DNA of 64,000 nucleotides from Fimbriimonadaceae bacterium (GTDB lineage Bacteria; Armatimonadota; Fimbriimonadia; Fimbriimonadales; Fimbriimonadaceae), in assembly GCA_019638675.1 (NCBI GenBank), contig JAHBTE010000001.1, positions 1,954,605 to 2,018,604 on the forward strand, given 5' to 3'. Positions 25,058-34,099 of the stretch are shown piece by piece (the stretch's first letter is position 1; every line of letters starts with the position of its first letter). The notes beneath the pieces were generated by a model. The model ran no database searches and was not told where the DNA came from. It saw only the letters and a list, made by a program, of their open reading frames with translations. Both the position numbers and the translations under genes were made by a program.

Positions 25058-25708
25058 TCAGCGTTCACCAAAGATTGCCGATCCGACTCTGATGTGAGTG
25101 GCTCCTTCCTGGAGCGCAACTTCAAAGTCGTGACTCATTCCCATACTGAGCGATTTTCCGCCGATTTCTCGGTTGAGATTTGCCAGTTGCCGGAAAATGG
25201 GTCGGCTTTCTTCAGGATCGTCGACTGTTGGCCCAATGGTCATCAATCCACTAAACTGAACTTTTGATGACTTTAGAACATGTGAAAGGACCGTGTCAAG
25301 GTTTTCTGGAAAAATTCCTGATTTTTGTTGTTCTCGGGCGATATTGACTTGGATGAATCCTTCAAAGGTCCGGTCCACTTTATTGAATTCTGCGATTTGC
25401 CGTTCGTTCTCGATCGTGTGGATGACGTCGGCCAGAAGAGCGATATTTTTAGCCTTGTTTGATTGGACCTTTCCAATAAAGTGCCAAATTATATCGCTAG
25501 GTAACTTGTGGACCTTTGTCTGTAATTCCTGAAGATAGCTCTCCCCAAAGTGTCTTTGCCCCGCCTCGTACGCTTCGAGGATCGTGTTAATTGATTGTCT
25601 CTTGGATACTGCGACAAGGGTTACTTCACTAGCGTTACGGTTTGCCGATTCACAGGCAGATTCAATCTTGCGGCATGTGTCGGCCAACTGATCAGCTATG
25701 CGCCCCAT
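25058..25708 (-). CDS. YggS-type PLP homeostasis protein
   Basis: The 216-residue protein matches YggS/PROSC (COG0325). The PLP-binding lysine is in VAVSK (Lys36), followed by FGESYLQEL, WHFIGKVQSNK and SMGMSHDFEVALQEGATHIRVG. The family binds PLP without known catalysis and keeps vitamin B6 pools in balance. The sepF gene follows directly, as in YlmE-SepF operons of Firmicutes. Confidence 0.93.
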   Translation of the reverse strand: MGRIADQLADTCRKIESACESANRNASEVTLVAVSKRQSINTILEAYEAGQRHFGESYLQELQTKVHKLPSDIIWHFIGKVQSNKAKNIALLADVIHTIENERQIAEFNKVDRTFEGFIQVNIAREQQKSGIFPENLDTVLSHVLKSSKVQFSGLMTIGPTVDDPEESRPIFRQLANLNREIGGKSLSMGMSHDFEVALQEGATHIRVGSAIFGER

Positions 25709-25750
25709 GTCCCTAGTTTAGGGTGACAGCACAATCTAGCCCGGGACAGA

Positions 25751-25756
25751 TAGAAT
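25751..25756 (+). promoter_or_regulatory. -10 box of trpE, leaderless arrangement
   Basis: TAGAAT ends 7 bases before the trpE ATG, so transcription should start at or next to the A of ATG. No Shine-Dalgarno is present in the remaining 7 bases, consistent with a leaderless mRNA. No good -35 box is visible. Confidence 0.45.
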
Positions 25757-25763
25757 AGACACG

Positions 25764-27200
25764 ATGGCTGAAAGTGGTGTGGATAAGACGACGCGAAGAC
25801 CGGTATTTCATCGGCTCCTTGCCGATTTAGAAACTCCCCTGAGCGCTTATTGGAAGCTTGCCCACGATGAACCGAACAGTTTTCTGCTCGAAAGTGTGAG
25901 TGGAGGCGAGCAAGTAGCGAGGTATAGCATGATCGGCGTTCGCCCGCGCGGCGTCTTGACGGCGGTTGGGAATCAATCTTCGCTCGACGGAAAACCGCTT
26001 TCAAGCGGCACCGACCCTTTAGCCGAATTGAGAAAACTACTTCCACAGATTGATCCGGAGTTTGATGTATCGGGCCTTCCAAAGTATCTTGGTGGCGCGG
26101 TCGGGATGATTGGCTACGACTACGTTCGGCAGATTGAAGACATTCCGGCTACAAACCCAGATGAACTTGGCCTACCTGATGTGGCTATGATGATCTGCGA
26201 CTCGGTGGTCGTTTTTGATCATGCTCGCGCAGAAATTCTCATCATCGCATTAGCCGAGCCAACCGATGAGGGACAACAACAGGCGGAAGCGGAGATCAAT
26301 CGAATTGAATCCCGCCTGAGAATGCCCCTTCCCCCAATGCCAAGCGGAAACTACGAGTCACACCCGGTGAAATCAAACATGGAGCCGGGGCAGTTTGAAG
26401 GAATTGTCGAACGTGTTCGAGAATATATTGCGGCTGGTGACTGCATTCAAGTCGTTGCCTCCCAGAGGTTCTCGCAAAAAGTTGATGCTCATCCAGTTAC
26501 GGTTTATCGCGCGTTGAGAGGGCTAAACCCCTCGCCGTATATGTTCCTTTTGAGATTTGAAGGGTTCGACATAGTGGGGGCGTCGCCAGAACTGCTCGTT
26601 GGATTAGAAGGTAGGGAAGCGATGGTCAAACCGATCGCTGGCACCAGGCCACGCGGAGCAAATCACTTAGAAGACGAGATTCTTGCTAAAGAGCTTCTTG
26701 CCGACCAAAAGGAGCGAGCCGAACACATCATGCTCGTGGATTTGGGGCGAAATGATATTGGCCGCGTGGCATCTCCAGGAACTGTGAAGGTCGAAAAACT
26801 CATGCAGATCGAAATGTATTCCCACGTGATGCACATCGTGAGCGACGTTGTGGGTGAACTCAGACCAGAACTTGATGGAATTGACCTCATCCGAGCTACT
26901 TTTCCGGCGGGAACTCTCAGTGGTGCCCAAAAGGTTCGGGCGATGGAGATCATCGAAGAATTAGAAAACACGAAACGCGGGCTATACGGCGGAGCAGTTG
27001 GAACGATATCAGCTAACGGCGATGTGAACTTGGCAATTGCGATCCGCACGATTTTGATGAAGGATGGCATGGCGCACGTCCAGGCAGGAGCCGGGTTAGT
27101 TTACGATTCTGTGCCAGCCACTGAAAACGAAGAGTGTCATAACAAAGCAAGAGCGGCACTTCTGGCAATAGAAAAGGCACAGTTAGGTATTGGCTTTTAG
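25764..27200 (+). CDS. trpE: Anthranilate synthase component I
   Basis: TrpE converts chorismate to anthranilate using ammonia from its glutaminase partner TrpG. The 478-residue protein has the regulatory N-terminal lobe (with LLESVSGGE near 39-47) and the chorismate-binding core. Core motifs are IAGTRPRG, the HIMLVDLGRNDIGR block and GAVGTISANGD near the end. No trpG is adjacent and trpA is 17 kb away, so tryptophan genes are dispersed. A TAGAAT box 7 bases upstream suggests a leaderless mRNA. No leader peptide or attenuator is visible. Confidence 0.95.
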   Translation: MAESGVDKTTRRPVFHRLLADLETPLSAYWKLAHDEPNSFLLESVSGGEQVARYSMIGVRPRGVLTAVGNQSSLDGKPLSSGTDPLAELRKLLPQIDPEFDVSGLPKYLGGAVGMIGYDYVRQIEDIPATNPDELGLPDVAMMICDSVVVFDHARAEILIIALAEPTDEGQQQAEAEINRIESRLRMPLPPMPSGNYESHPVKSNMEPGQFEGIVERVREYIAAGDCIQVVASQRFSQKVDAHPVTVYRALRGLNPSPYMFLLRFEGFDIVGASPELLVGLEGREAMVKPIAGTRPRGANHLEDEILAKELLADQKERAEHIMLVDLGRNDIGRVASPGTVKVEKLMQIEMYSHVMHIVSDVVGELRPELDGIDLIRATFPAGTLSGAQKVRAMEIIEELENTKRGLYGGAVGTISANGDVNLAIAIRTILMKDGMAHVQAGAGLVYDSVPATENEECHNKARAALLAIEKAQLGIGF

Positions 27201-27202
27201 CG

Positions 27203-27775
27203 TCAGTCAGGCAATTCTCGCCCGTAGCCGTCGGTCTTAACCCCGCCAGCAAGAATATAAATTCCATCAACCCAAGACCACAGAATTCCGACCCCGCACA
27301 TAGCCGTCATAAACTGTAGGATCCCGTGTGCTACGTAACCTAAATAGAACCTGCCAAAGCCAGGAATAACGTTCAAAAATCCTGCCGCGAGCCGGTTTTT
27401 ATCGCTTTTAGGCAACGCCAAAGGCGACATCATCCATTGATGAGTTCCGTAGGGAGAGTGCGCCACAGGGTTGGCTGGTACGAGCGGTTGCGTATGCCCA
27501 TAAGCATCCATATAAGTGGGAGTTGCGGGAGTCACTCTTGGCGGGTTAGAAGCAGAAGGCGGTGGCGGAGGCTGATTTTGAGATTGAATGAAATGCGAAG
27601 AGAGTTCTACTACAAGGTCAGCCGTTTGCCAGTCTGGCATTCCTGGCTTCCAAACATAGGTTTCTTTACTAATCACGCCGTCGGCGGTTAGTTCATTCAT
27701 ATTTGCCAGGGTGAGCGGTCCAAGTTGACCGTAATGCCCGACGTAATACCATTCTGCTGAGTCTGGGTTGCTCAT
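27203..27775 (-). CDS. GYF_2 and TM2 domain membrane protein
   Basis: The 190-residue protein has an N-terminal GYF_2-type domain (about 8-60; WYYVG..GQLGPLT and VWKPGMPDWQ). A Pro/Thr-rich linker follows, then a C-terminal TM2 domain (about 125-185; LAAGFLNVIPGFGRFYLG, then two membrane helices with a DGI turn). The combination suggests a membrane protein that presents a peptide-binding module in the cytoplasm. The frame extends to a TTG at 27784; the ATG at 27775 is the likelier start. It converges on trpE with two bases between the stops. Confidence 0.8.
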   Translation of the reverse strand: MSNPDSAEWYYVGHYGQLGPLTLANMNELTADGVISKETYVWKPGMPDWQTADLVVELSSHFIQSQNQPPPPPSASNPPRVTPATPTYMDAYGHTQPLVPANPVAHSPYGTHQWMMSPLALPKSDKNRLAAGFLNVIPGFGRFYLGYVAHGILQFMTAMCGVGILWSWVDGIYILAGGVKTDGYGRELPD

Positions 27776-27916
27776 GCGTTGCAAATGCCCGTTGCGTGAA
27801 TAGACATGAGTTTGACGGTATTGGTTGCGTTTTTTGCCCTGATTTTTGATTCCCGGGCCAAAAGGGTAGTTTGGTCACGCTGGAAAGTTCTTACTGGCTG
27901 GTAGCCTCGTGGGAAT

Positions 27917-29458
27917 ATGTCGGTACGAGTTCGATTTGCCCCTTCGCCCACCGGGCTTTTGCACGTGGGTGCTTTGCGAACAGTGGTGTTCAACGATCTG
28001 TTTGCGCGCGGGCATCAGGGCGATTTGCTCCTGCGGATTGAAGACACGGATCGAACCCGATACAACGCAGATTCTGAAAAGGAATTCATTGATAGCTTGA
28101 AATGGGTTGGAATCGAATTCGATGAAGGCCCGCATGTTGGCGGATCGCACGCTCCTTACCGACAAAGTGAGCGCAAGGAAGCAGGAATCTACCAAAAGTA
28201 TGCCGATCAGTTGCTAGCGGAAGGTAAAGCGTACCGAGCATTTGAAACCGCTGAAGAACTCGACCAAATGCGCGAGTTTCAGCGCATTAATAAAATGGCT
28301 ACGGGCTACTTTGGTGGCGACTGGCGCGATGCTTCAGCCGAGAAGACTGAAGCTGCCCTCGCCGAAGGAAAGCCGTTTGTTGTGCGGCTCAAAATTCCCC
28401 ATGGAGTTAAGATCAAAGGCGTTGACTCTGTTCGCGGGAACCTAGAATGGGATGGCGAAACCGTTGACGATCCCGTATTGATTAAGGCCGATGGAATGCC
28501 CACATATCACTTTGCGGCGATGGTTGACGACCACCTGATGGGGATTACTCACGTATTCCGAGGTGAAGAATGGATCGCCAGTTATCCGAAGCATATCGTG
28601 CTGTTTGAAGCGTTTGGCTGGACTCCGCCCGTGTTCGTTCACTGCCCGGTCATTGTTGGAACAGATGGCAAAAAGCTGAGTAAACGGCACGGCGCGACCA
28701 GAGTACTGGATTACGCCGCGCAAGGATATCTGCCTCAGCCGCTCAAGAACTTTGTAGCCCTCATCGGTTGGAGCCCGGGGGATGAACGCGAAGTCATGAA
28801 CGATGCGGACATGGCAAACGCCTTTAATTTGAAGGGAATTCAGCCAAGCCCTGGTCGGTTCGATATGGAGAAGCTCGACTGGATGAACGGGCTGGCGATA
28901 CGAGCGATGAGCATTGAAGAACTGGAAAGTGCGCTCAAACAATTTATTGCCGACCCCTGGACAGTTGAGTATTGGACTACGGTTGAAGAACCCCCGGCAG
29001 GTAAGAACCCGAAAGCGATTTTGAAAGGGCTCAAATTGCTTGAATCAGCATTTGAATCTCAGCCGGAATTTGTTCGGCAAGTGCTTCCGTTAGAACAACA
29101 GCGGGTCAACACATTAGCTGATTTTGGGACAGCCTGCGAGTTCTTTTTACTGGATGAAGTTGAATTCGATTCTGCGGCAGTGGCAAAGGCGTTTGCCGGG
29201 GAGCATGTCAAAAAGCTTCTCGGCGATATGGCGTACCAAGTGTCGGGTCAAAACGCGATGACTCCCGCCGAATGTGAGGCTATGGTCAAAGATTGGGCAT
29301 CAGCAAATGGATTTGAAAAAATCGGGCCAGTGATCATGCCGATCCGAGTTGCAATGACCGGGCAACTTTCCGGGCCAGGATTGTTTGATTTGATGTCGGT
29401 GCTCGGCCCACAACGCGTCAAAGCGCGGTTTGAGCGGGCCTTGGAGCAAATCGGTTGA
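27917..29458 (+). CDS. gltX: Glutamyl-tRNA synthetase
   Basis: GltX charges tRNA-Glu, and in many bacteria tRNA-Gln. The class I signatures are clear: RFAPSPTGLLHVG (6-18, HIGH-equivalent) and KLSKRHG (253-259, KMSKS-equivalent). At 513 residues it is of ordinary length, with an alpha-helical anticodon domain at the end. Its TGA stop overlaps the TTG start of hisD by four bases, so hisD translation is coupled to it. Confidence 0.96.
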   Translation: MSVRVRFAPSPTGLLHVGALRTVVFNDLFARGHQGDLLLRIEDTDRTRYNADSEKEFIDSLKWVGIEFDEGPHVGGSHAPYRQSERKEAGIYQKYADQLLAEGKAYRAFETAEELDQMREFQRINKMATGYFGGDWRDASAEKTEAALAEGKPFVVRLKIPHGVKIKGVDSVRGNLEWDGETVDDPVLIKADGMPTYHFAAMVDDHLMGITHVFRGEEWIASYPKHIVLFEAFGWTPPVFVHCPVIVGTDGKKLSKRHGATRVLDYAAQGYLPQPLKNFVALIGWSPGDEREVMNDADMANAFNLKGIQPSPGRFDMEKLDWMNGLAIRAMSIEELESALKQFIADPWTVEYWTTVEEPPAGKNPKAILKGLKLLESAFESQPEFVRQVLPLEQQRVNTLADFGTACEFFLLDEVEFDSAAVAKAFAGEHVKKLLGDMAYQVSGQNAMTPAECEAMVKDWASANGFEKIGPVIMPIRVAMTGQLSGPGLFDLMSVLGPQRVKARFERALEQIG

Positions 29459-30777
29459 GCCTGCTTCCGGTCTTCGGTTTTGGCGACGAGCGGCTCAGTC
29501 GTTGGATGAACCGCCGACCAAAATACGACTCTCAGTTAGTGAGTACGGTTGCCTCAATCATTGCTGAGGTCGAACGAGAAGGGCTTGAGGCGGTCGCCCG
29601 ACAAACTCGGCGGTTTGATGCGCCAGAACTGAATTCAGTAATCGTCACTGAGGAAGAACTGAACTCGGCGAGTATCGCCCCCCAGTTTTTTGAAGCAATC
29701 CAAACTTCGATTGAGCGAGTCCGGGATTTTCACGAAGTACAGCTTTCCACTCTAACAGAAGGCTGGGATGAACTTGATCTCGGTTGGGGATGGCGCATGG
29801 ATGCCATTGAGGATGCAGAAGACACCGGCTACGAAGGCCAGCGGATGTTGCCGCTCAGTTCAGTTGGGGTCTACGTTCCTGGTGGAAAAGGCACTTATCC
29901 GAGCAGCGTGATCATGAATGTTTTGCCAGCCAAAGTAGCAGGTGTTGAACGTGTGATTGTCGCAACCCCACCGCGCGCTGATGGCACGATTGATCCAGCG
30001 GTATTGGTGGCTTGCCGAGAACTAGAAGTTGATCTGGTTATCAAGGCAGGCGGGGCTTCAGCCGTCGCAGTTATGGCTCTAGGCTGTTCCGAGTTTACGC
30101 GGGTAGATAAAGTTGTTGGCCCAGGAAACAGCTATGTCAACGAAGCCAAACGCCAACTGTGGGGAAGTGTTGGATTGGATTCCTACGCTGGCCCGAGCGA
30201 AGTCGCGGTTTACGCAGACGGCGCTTGCTCTCCGGAAGCTTCGGCGGTTGATTTACTCACGCAGGTTGAACATGCAGAAGATAACGTTGGAGTTTTGATC
30301 TGCCGTGGCCAACACGTTGCGGATTCAGTTTTGGCTGCGGTTGAGCAACTTTTGAATGAGGCGGAGCGCGAGCAAATTATGCGCTCGGCTCTGCGCGATC
30401 ATGGAGTGTGTGTAGTTGTAGAATCTGGTGAGCAAGCGATTGAAATGATCAACGCTTTTGCGCCGGAACACCTTTCTATTCACTGTGCGGATGCTGGCAA
30501 GGTCGCGCAAGGCGTGGTGAATTGCGGATGTATTCTCATCGGGCCGAACACTCCGCAAAGCGCGGGCGATTTTGTCAGTGGCCCTTCGCACACTCTGCCG
30601 ACGGCTGGTTCCGGTCGGTTTGGTTCCCCGGTGAACGTGATGGACTTCCTGAAAGTGCAGTCAGTTTCTATGCTGACGCAATCGGATTTAGCAGAACTCA
30701 GTCCGGTCATTGAGCGGTTTGGTGAAATGGAAGGATTTCCAATTCACGGTCGGGGCGGCACAATTCGGCTCGAGTAG
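29455..30777 (+). CDS. hisD: Histidinol dehydrogenase
   Basis: HisD carries out the last two oxidations of histidine synthesis with NAD and Zn. Motifs include VGVYVPGGKGTYPSSV, the GPGNSYVNEAKR block, the SYAGPSEVAVYAD segment, and the catalytic FAPEHLSIH near 338-346. Its TTG start overlaps the gltX stop, and no other his gene is adjacent. A perfect hairpin terminator follows 54 bases after the stop. Confidence 0.95.
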   Translation: MSLLPVFGFGDERLSRWMNRRPKYDSQLVSTVASIIAEVEREGLEAVARQTRRFDAPELNSVIVTEEELNSASIAPQFFEAIQTSIERVRDFHEVQLSTLTEGWDELDLGWGWRMDAIEDAEDTGYEGQRMLPLSSVGVYVPGGKGTYPSSVIMNVLPAKVAGVERVIVATPPRADGTIDPAVLVACRELEVDLVIKAGGASAVAVMALGCSEFTRVDKVVGPGNSYVNEAKRQLWGSVGLDSYAGPSEVAVYADGACSPEASAVDLLTQVEHAEDNVGVLICRGQHVADSVLAAVEQLLNEAEREQIMRSALRDHGVCVVVESGEQAIEMINAFAPEHLSIHCADAGKVAQGVVNCGCILIGPNTPQSAGDFVSGPSHTLPTAGSGRFGSPVNVMDFLKVQSVSMLTQSDLAELSPVIERFGEMEGFPIHGRGGTIRLE

Positions 30778-30830
30778 GAAAGAAGGGCGAGGTGGCTACA
30801 CTGGTTGCACCCGTGGCACACTCTATAACA

Positions 30831-30861
30831 AAAAATCCCGAAGCAATGCTTCGGGATTTTT
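30831..30861. terminator. Bidirectional terminator between hisD and the rpoD-fragment
   Basis: The sequence is a perfect inverted repeat (AAAAATCCCGAAGC and GCTTCGGGATTTTT) around a 3-base loop, with a T-run on both strands. It ends hisD from the left and the rpoD-side transcripts from the right. Confidence 0.9.
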
Positions 30862-30879
30862 AGCGTTTAGGTGACTAAC

Positions 30880-30960
30880 TTAGTTCGGGCTTGGGGTGAT
30901 AGTAAACCCTTGCGATGCGAGTTCTTGACCGATATGGCGAAGCTTATTCATAGTTTGGAG
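30880..30960 (-). pseudogene. Duplicated 3' end of the rpoD gene
   Basis: These 81 bases match the last 81 bases of rpoD (31643-31723) at 72 positions. The frame is kept and the encoded tail ([14 protein letters not shown] and onwards) is identical from that lysine to the stop codon. Most third-base differences are synonymous and the stop is TAA instead of TAG. Two upstream codons differ (Asn for Lys, Gln-Thr for Arg-Ala). The fragment begins where the small membrane protein gene ends; an ATG in it overlaps that gene's TGA, giving a possible 22-codon ORF. It probably has no sigma function. Confidence 0.85.
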
Positions 30961-31520
30961 GTATTTACCGGATTTACGATGGGAGGGGCTTGAACGTGGG
31001 CCTCCATTGAATCTAGTCGTGTCAGCGAAATTCCGTTCATAGCCGGGTGGATTACTATGTTTTTTGGCGCGGTTAATGCAAACTCATCTATGAACTTTCT
31101 GACCGTAGATGCCATGAAAACTGTAGGGCAGAAAACTAACCCATCCTTCGTGTACAAGACTAATTTCCAGTAGATGAAAGACGGTTGGGTCGCTATTCCA
31201 ATAACTTGATCAAGTGGAATGGATTTATATTTATAAACAGCGTATCGAACCATAAATTCTTCGAGCGCACTATCATATTGGAAAATGACTCTCCGCAAAT
31301 TATGCTGCAGAGCTTGGAGTAATAAAAACAGCATCAATAGGCTGGAAAAGATGCTTCCAATATTGTTTAAAACCCCATATAGAAAGCAGACAACGGTGAT
31401 GGCGATGGTTATAGCTAGTACAACGATAGGCCTTCTCCGCTCAAAATCCCTGGCTACTATTCGGAGGGAAGGCGGTTTGTTTTCCACCTTGTACCAATCA
31501 AAACTCATACGTGCATGCAT
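30948..31520 (-). CDS. Membrane protein with a PH-like domain, lying between rpoD 3'-end copies
   Basis: The 190-residue protein has two closely spaced membrane helices (about 30-50 and 53-73). A beta-rich domain follows, resembling bacterial PH domains (SIPLDQVIGIATQ, a hydrophobic strand YWKLVLYTKDGL, and a final helix TVRKFIDEFAL). A C-terminal tail of about 35 residues follows. The last codons and the TGA lie inside the duplicated rpoD fragment. The codon use and wording look slightly more AT-rich than neighbours. It lies between the rpoD terminator and the rpoD fragment, so it appears to be a later arrival. No function can be given. Confidence 0.6.
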   Translation of the reverse strand: MHARMSFDWYKVENKPPSLRIVARDFERRRPIVVLAITIAITVVCFLYGVLNNIGSIFSSLLMLFLLLQALQHNLRRVIFQYDSALEEFMVRYAVYKYKSIPLDQVIGIATQPSFIYWKLVLYTKDGLVFCPTVFMASTVRKFIDEFALTAPKNIVIHPAMNGISLTRLDSMEAHVQAPPIVNPVNTSKL

Positions 31521-31593
31521 TATACGGGCCGAAAGGTGCTAATGCTCGATGGGATTCGGAGAAGTTTAAACCTAAATAGATCATGAGAGAAAG

Positions 31594-31625
31594 AAAAATC
31601 CCCTTGGCAAAGCCAGGGGGATTTT
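31594..31625 (-). terminator. Intrinsic terminator after rpoD
   Basis: AAATCCCC and GGGGATTT, extended by TTGGC/GCCA pairing, form a long stem. A T-run follows on the minus strand, 18 bases beyond the rpoD stop. Its outer sequence resembles the terminator at 30831-30861. Confidence 0.85.
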
Positions 31626-31642
31626 ATTGGCTAGTCCTGAAA

Positions 31643-31723
31643 CTAGTTCGGGCTTGGAGTGATCGTGAACCCTTGCGATGCGAGTTCTTGACCGATGTGG
31701 CGAAGCTTTTTCATCGCTCGGAG
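31643..31723 (-). repeat. Second copy of the rpoD 3' direct repeat
   Basis: This is the functional gene-end copy of the 81-base direct repeat (other copy 30880-30960, same orientation, 763 bases apart, about 89% identical). Together the two copies bracket one small gene and a terminator. Confidence 0.85.
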
Positions 31724-32785
31724 TTCGATCTGTCGAACTCGTTCGCGGGTGACGTTGAGTGCGCTACCAACTTCTTCCAAAGTACGGCTGCGGCCATCGT
31801 CAAGTCCAAATCGGAGTCGAACAACGTCTCGTTCGCGGCTGGTGAGCCGACCAAGAATGCCGTCAATCTCTTCGCGTCGGATGAGGTTGGTGGTCACATC
31901 TTGCGGAGTCGGCATACCCGTGCTTGGGATGAAGTCTCCAATTGAACTGTTGTCCTTTTCACCAACCGGAGTTTCCAGCGAGAGTGGTTCAACCGCGACG
32001 CGCATCATTTCTTGAACGCGGTCTGCGGCCATACCGACTCGCTCAGCAACTTCTTCCGGAGTTGGTTCGCGGTGCAATTCCTGTTGCAGGCTGTTCGCTG
32101 TTTTCATCACCTTGTTAATGAGTTCAGCAACGTAAACCGGGATTCGCACGGTGCGGCCTTGGTTGATGATCGCCCGAGCAATCGCCCGTCGAATCCACCA
32201 GGTTGCGTAGGTGCTGAACCGGAAACCTTTTCGCCAGTCAAACTTTTCAACTGCGCGGATCAAACCGAGGTTGCCTTCCTGGATGAGGTCAGCGAGGGGA
32301 ATACCGCGAGCGTTGTACTTTTTCGCAATCGAAACAACCAATCGCAAGTTACTCTCGATGAGTTGCTGCTTTGCCTTGGTACCCGTCTTCATAACGTCTT
32401 TGCGTTCGAAGTCGGTAAATTCGTGATCTTTTGGAAGGTTGAGAAGTTCGGCGACGCGGCTCCACTTATCTTGCTCAGCGAGATCTTTAGCTTGAACTTT
32501 CTTAGCCAGGTCTTCTTCTTGACCAGGGGTTAAGAGGTGAGCGCGGCGAGTTTGCCGCATCCACATTTCAAGTTCTTCACCTTCATCTCGCTGCGTAGTA
32601 GAGCCAGAATCATCCTCTTCCTCTTCTTCTTCCACCTCCAGCAAATCATCTTCTACCGGCTCAGCATCATCAATCATGTGCTTGCTGGTATCAATGTAGG
32701 CATGGCGGCTGTGCGTACGCACAGTAATCGCTTTGCCTCGTTTTACTTGGGTGGGCATCTTATCTTCCACTAAATTCACACTCAA
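31643..32785 (-). CDS. rpoD: RNA polymerase primary sigma factor (RpoD/SigA type)
   Basis: The 380-residue factor has an acidic N-terminal run (about 43-60), region 1.2 (about 67-100) and region 2 with [33 protein letters not shown] and WWIRRAI in succession (about 145-215). Region 3 follows, then region 4 with [15 protein letters not shown] and the helix-turn-helix [20 protein letters not shown] (about 310-365). This is the primary-sigma layout without a long region 1.1. It should direct housekeeping transcription. A second in-frame ATG at codon 10 is an alternative start. The last 81 bases are duplicated downstream. Confidence 0.95.
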   Translation of the reverse strand: MSVNLVEDKMPTQVKRGKAITVRTHSRHAYIDTSKHMIDDAEPVEDDLLEVEEEEEEDDSGSTTQRDEGEELEMWMRQTRRAHLLTPGQEEDLAKKVQAKDLAEQDKWSRVAELLNLPKDHEFTDFERKDVMKTGTKAKQQLIESNLRLVVSIAKKYNARGIPLADLIQEGNLGLIRAVEKFDWRKGFRFSTYATWWIRRAIARAIINQGRTVRIPVYVAELINKVMKTANSLQQELHREPTPEEVAERVGMAADRVQEMMRVAVEPLSLETPVGEKDNSSIGDFIPSTGMPTPQDVTTNLIRREEIDGILGRLTSRERDVVRLRFGLDDGRSRTLEEVGSALNVTRERVRQIELRAMKKLRHIGQELASQGFTITPSPN

Positions 32786-32899
32786 CTGCTTTTCCTTTTA
32801 GAGACGCACAAACCGAGATCAAACGATTCTTTTGCATTCTGCTTCTTTCGTTGATCCACGCTCAATCAATCGCTCGATGAGAACCTTATTGTCCTCATT

Positions 32900-32928
32900 A
32901 ACTTAACAGAGGACGGGTGCCGTGTCAA
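32900..32928 (-). promoter_or_regulatory. Predicted rpoD promoter
   Basis: On the minus strand a perfect -35 box TTGACA (32928-32923) is followed, after 17 bases, by TAAGTT (32905-32900). The leader to the rpoD ATG would be about 108 bases. The rest of the 264-base gap (32786-33049) shows no gene, tRNA or other structure that I can support. Confidence 0.55.
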
Positions 32929-33049
32929 GGGGGTTCGGGCGAAAAATCTCAGTGGGTCGGTTCGCAATGAATGTCCCACACAAGTCGTGCCAAGTTCTCT
33001 GACGTAAGCGACTTCATTTAAGTTGCATGGGTCCTGAGGTTGCTTGAGT

Positions 33050-34099
33050 TCAATTCCGGAGCGAACTAGTAGCACTTTTGAGTTGAGTAGCGAGTTCAAA
33101 TGCGGAGTCTCTGGTGTTATAGTACGCAAAACTTGCGCGAATGGTGGCAAGTGCCTCTGCATCCGTTTTGCCCAGGGCTTTTAGAACCGGGCTGGGTTTA
33201 GTGGATTGGCTGCTGCAAGCGGCACCTGAAGAAATCGCAAACCCGATGCGATCCATATCAATGACCAACGCTTGTGCGACTAGCCCAGGGATCGTGATGC
33301 TGAGGATGAATGGCGACTGCACAGGCGCATCGTTGAATGCAATGTGGCTCACAGAGCGAAGTTCCTCCGCGATGATGTGGCGAAGCTCAGTTGCATTATC
33401 GAGATTGGCTTGTTGATTTTGCACTGCAATCTCAAGTGCCTTGGCCATTCCGACAATTCCTGGCACGTTGAGTGTGCCAGATCTTCGACCTTGCTCTTGG
33501 CCGCCTCCGACTTGGTGTGCGTTGGATTCATCCAGGTCGTTCGGGTCTTTGATAAAAAGGCCGCCAACTCCCATCGGCCCATGAAATTTATGAGCAGAAA
33601 ACGCAGCCGCTTCCGTATCTTCAAGATTGAAGGGAAGTTTCCCAGCGGTCTGCGTTATGTCTGAGTACCAAGTCGCGTTGCTTGTGAGGATTGCTCCCGT
33701 TTCGTTACAACAAGCGGTGACAACTTGCTTGTGCGCAGATGAACTAAGAGAGAATCCCATATTGGGAATAAGTTCAAATCCATGCTGTTTTGCCGGAACT
33801 GCAATCGCCGAATGCTCAAAAGGAGAAACTGCTGTATCTTTCGGCGATAGAAGGCTGAGCAGTGTGTTGCAACTTTCGGTTGCTCCGCTTGTGAAAATAA
33901 TCTGGCTCGGGTCTTCGGCTTGCAGAAGTTCGGCAATCTTTGCTCTCGCTTGCTCAACCGCATCCTTTGCTCGAGAACCCCAGCTATGCAATGAATGAGG
34001 ATTCCCGAACCACTCGCCCATCCAAGGGAGCATGGCTTCTTTAACTAAAGGATGAAGGGCGGTAGTCGCCGCATTATCAAAGTAGTTTTCAAGCTTCAT
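33050..34099 (-). CDS. Cysteine desulfurase (NifS/IscS-like)
   Basis: The 349-residue class V aminotransferase removes sulfur from cysteine for Fe-S clusters or tRNA thiolation. It shows YFDNAATT (6-13), a His stacking on PLP in FEHSA (His96), the PLP lysine in SAHKFHG (Lys171), RRSGTLNVPG (205-214) and the persulfide Cys in SSGAACSSQ (Cys295). The Cys loop is short, as in NifS-type group I enzymes. No scaffold protein (IscU/SufU) is adjacent. It overlaps the small membrane protein gene upstream by 11 bases. Confidence 0.9.
   Translation of the reverse strand: MKLENYFDNAATTALHPLVKEAMLPWMGEWFGNPHSLHSWGSRAKDAVEQARAKIAELLQAEDPSQIIFTSGATESCNTLLSLLSPKDTAVSPFEHSAIAVPAKQHGFELIPNMGFSLSSSAHKQVVTACCNETGAILTSNATWYSDITQTAGKLPFNLEDTEAAAFSAHKFHGPMGVGGLFIKDPNDLDESNAHQVGGGQEQGRRSGTLNVPGIVGMAKALEIAVQNQQANLDNATELRHIIAEELRSVSHIAFNDAPVQSPFILSITIPGLVAQALVIDMDRIGFAISSGAACSSQSTKPSPVLKALGKTDAEALATIRASFAYYNTRDSAFELATQLKSATSSLRN

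Noticed and set aside
25709-25763. trp leader peptide and attenuator before trpE
   Set aside because: The gap is 55 bases with the -10 box right at the start codon, leaving no room for a leader peptide.
32930-33060. Possible tRNA, suggested by a GAGTTCAATTCCGG phrase like a T-arm
   Set aside because: The bases flanking the putative loop do not pair and no acceptor stem can be drawn.
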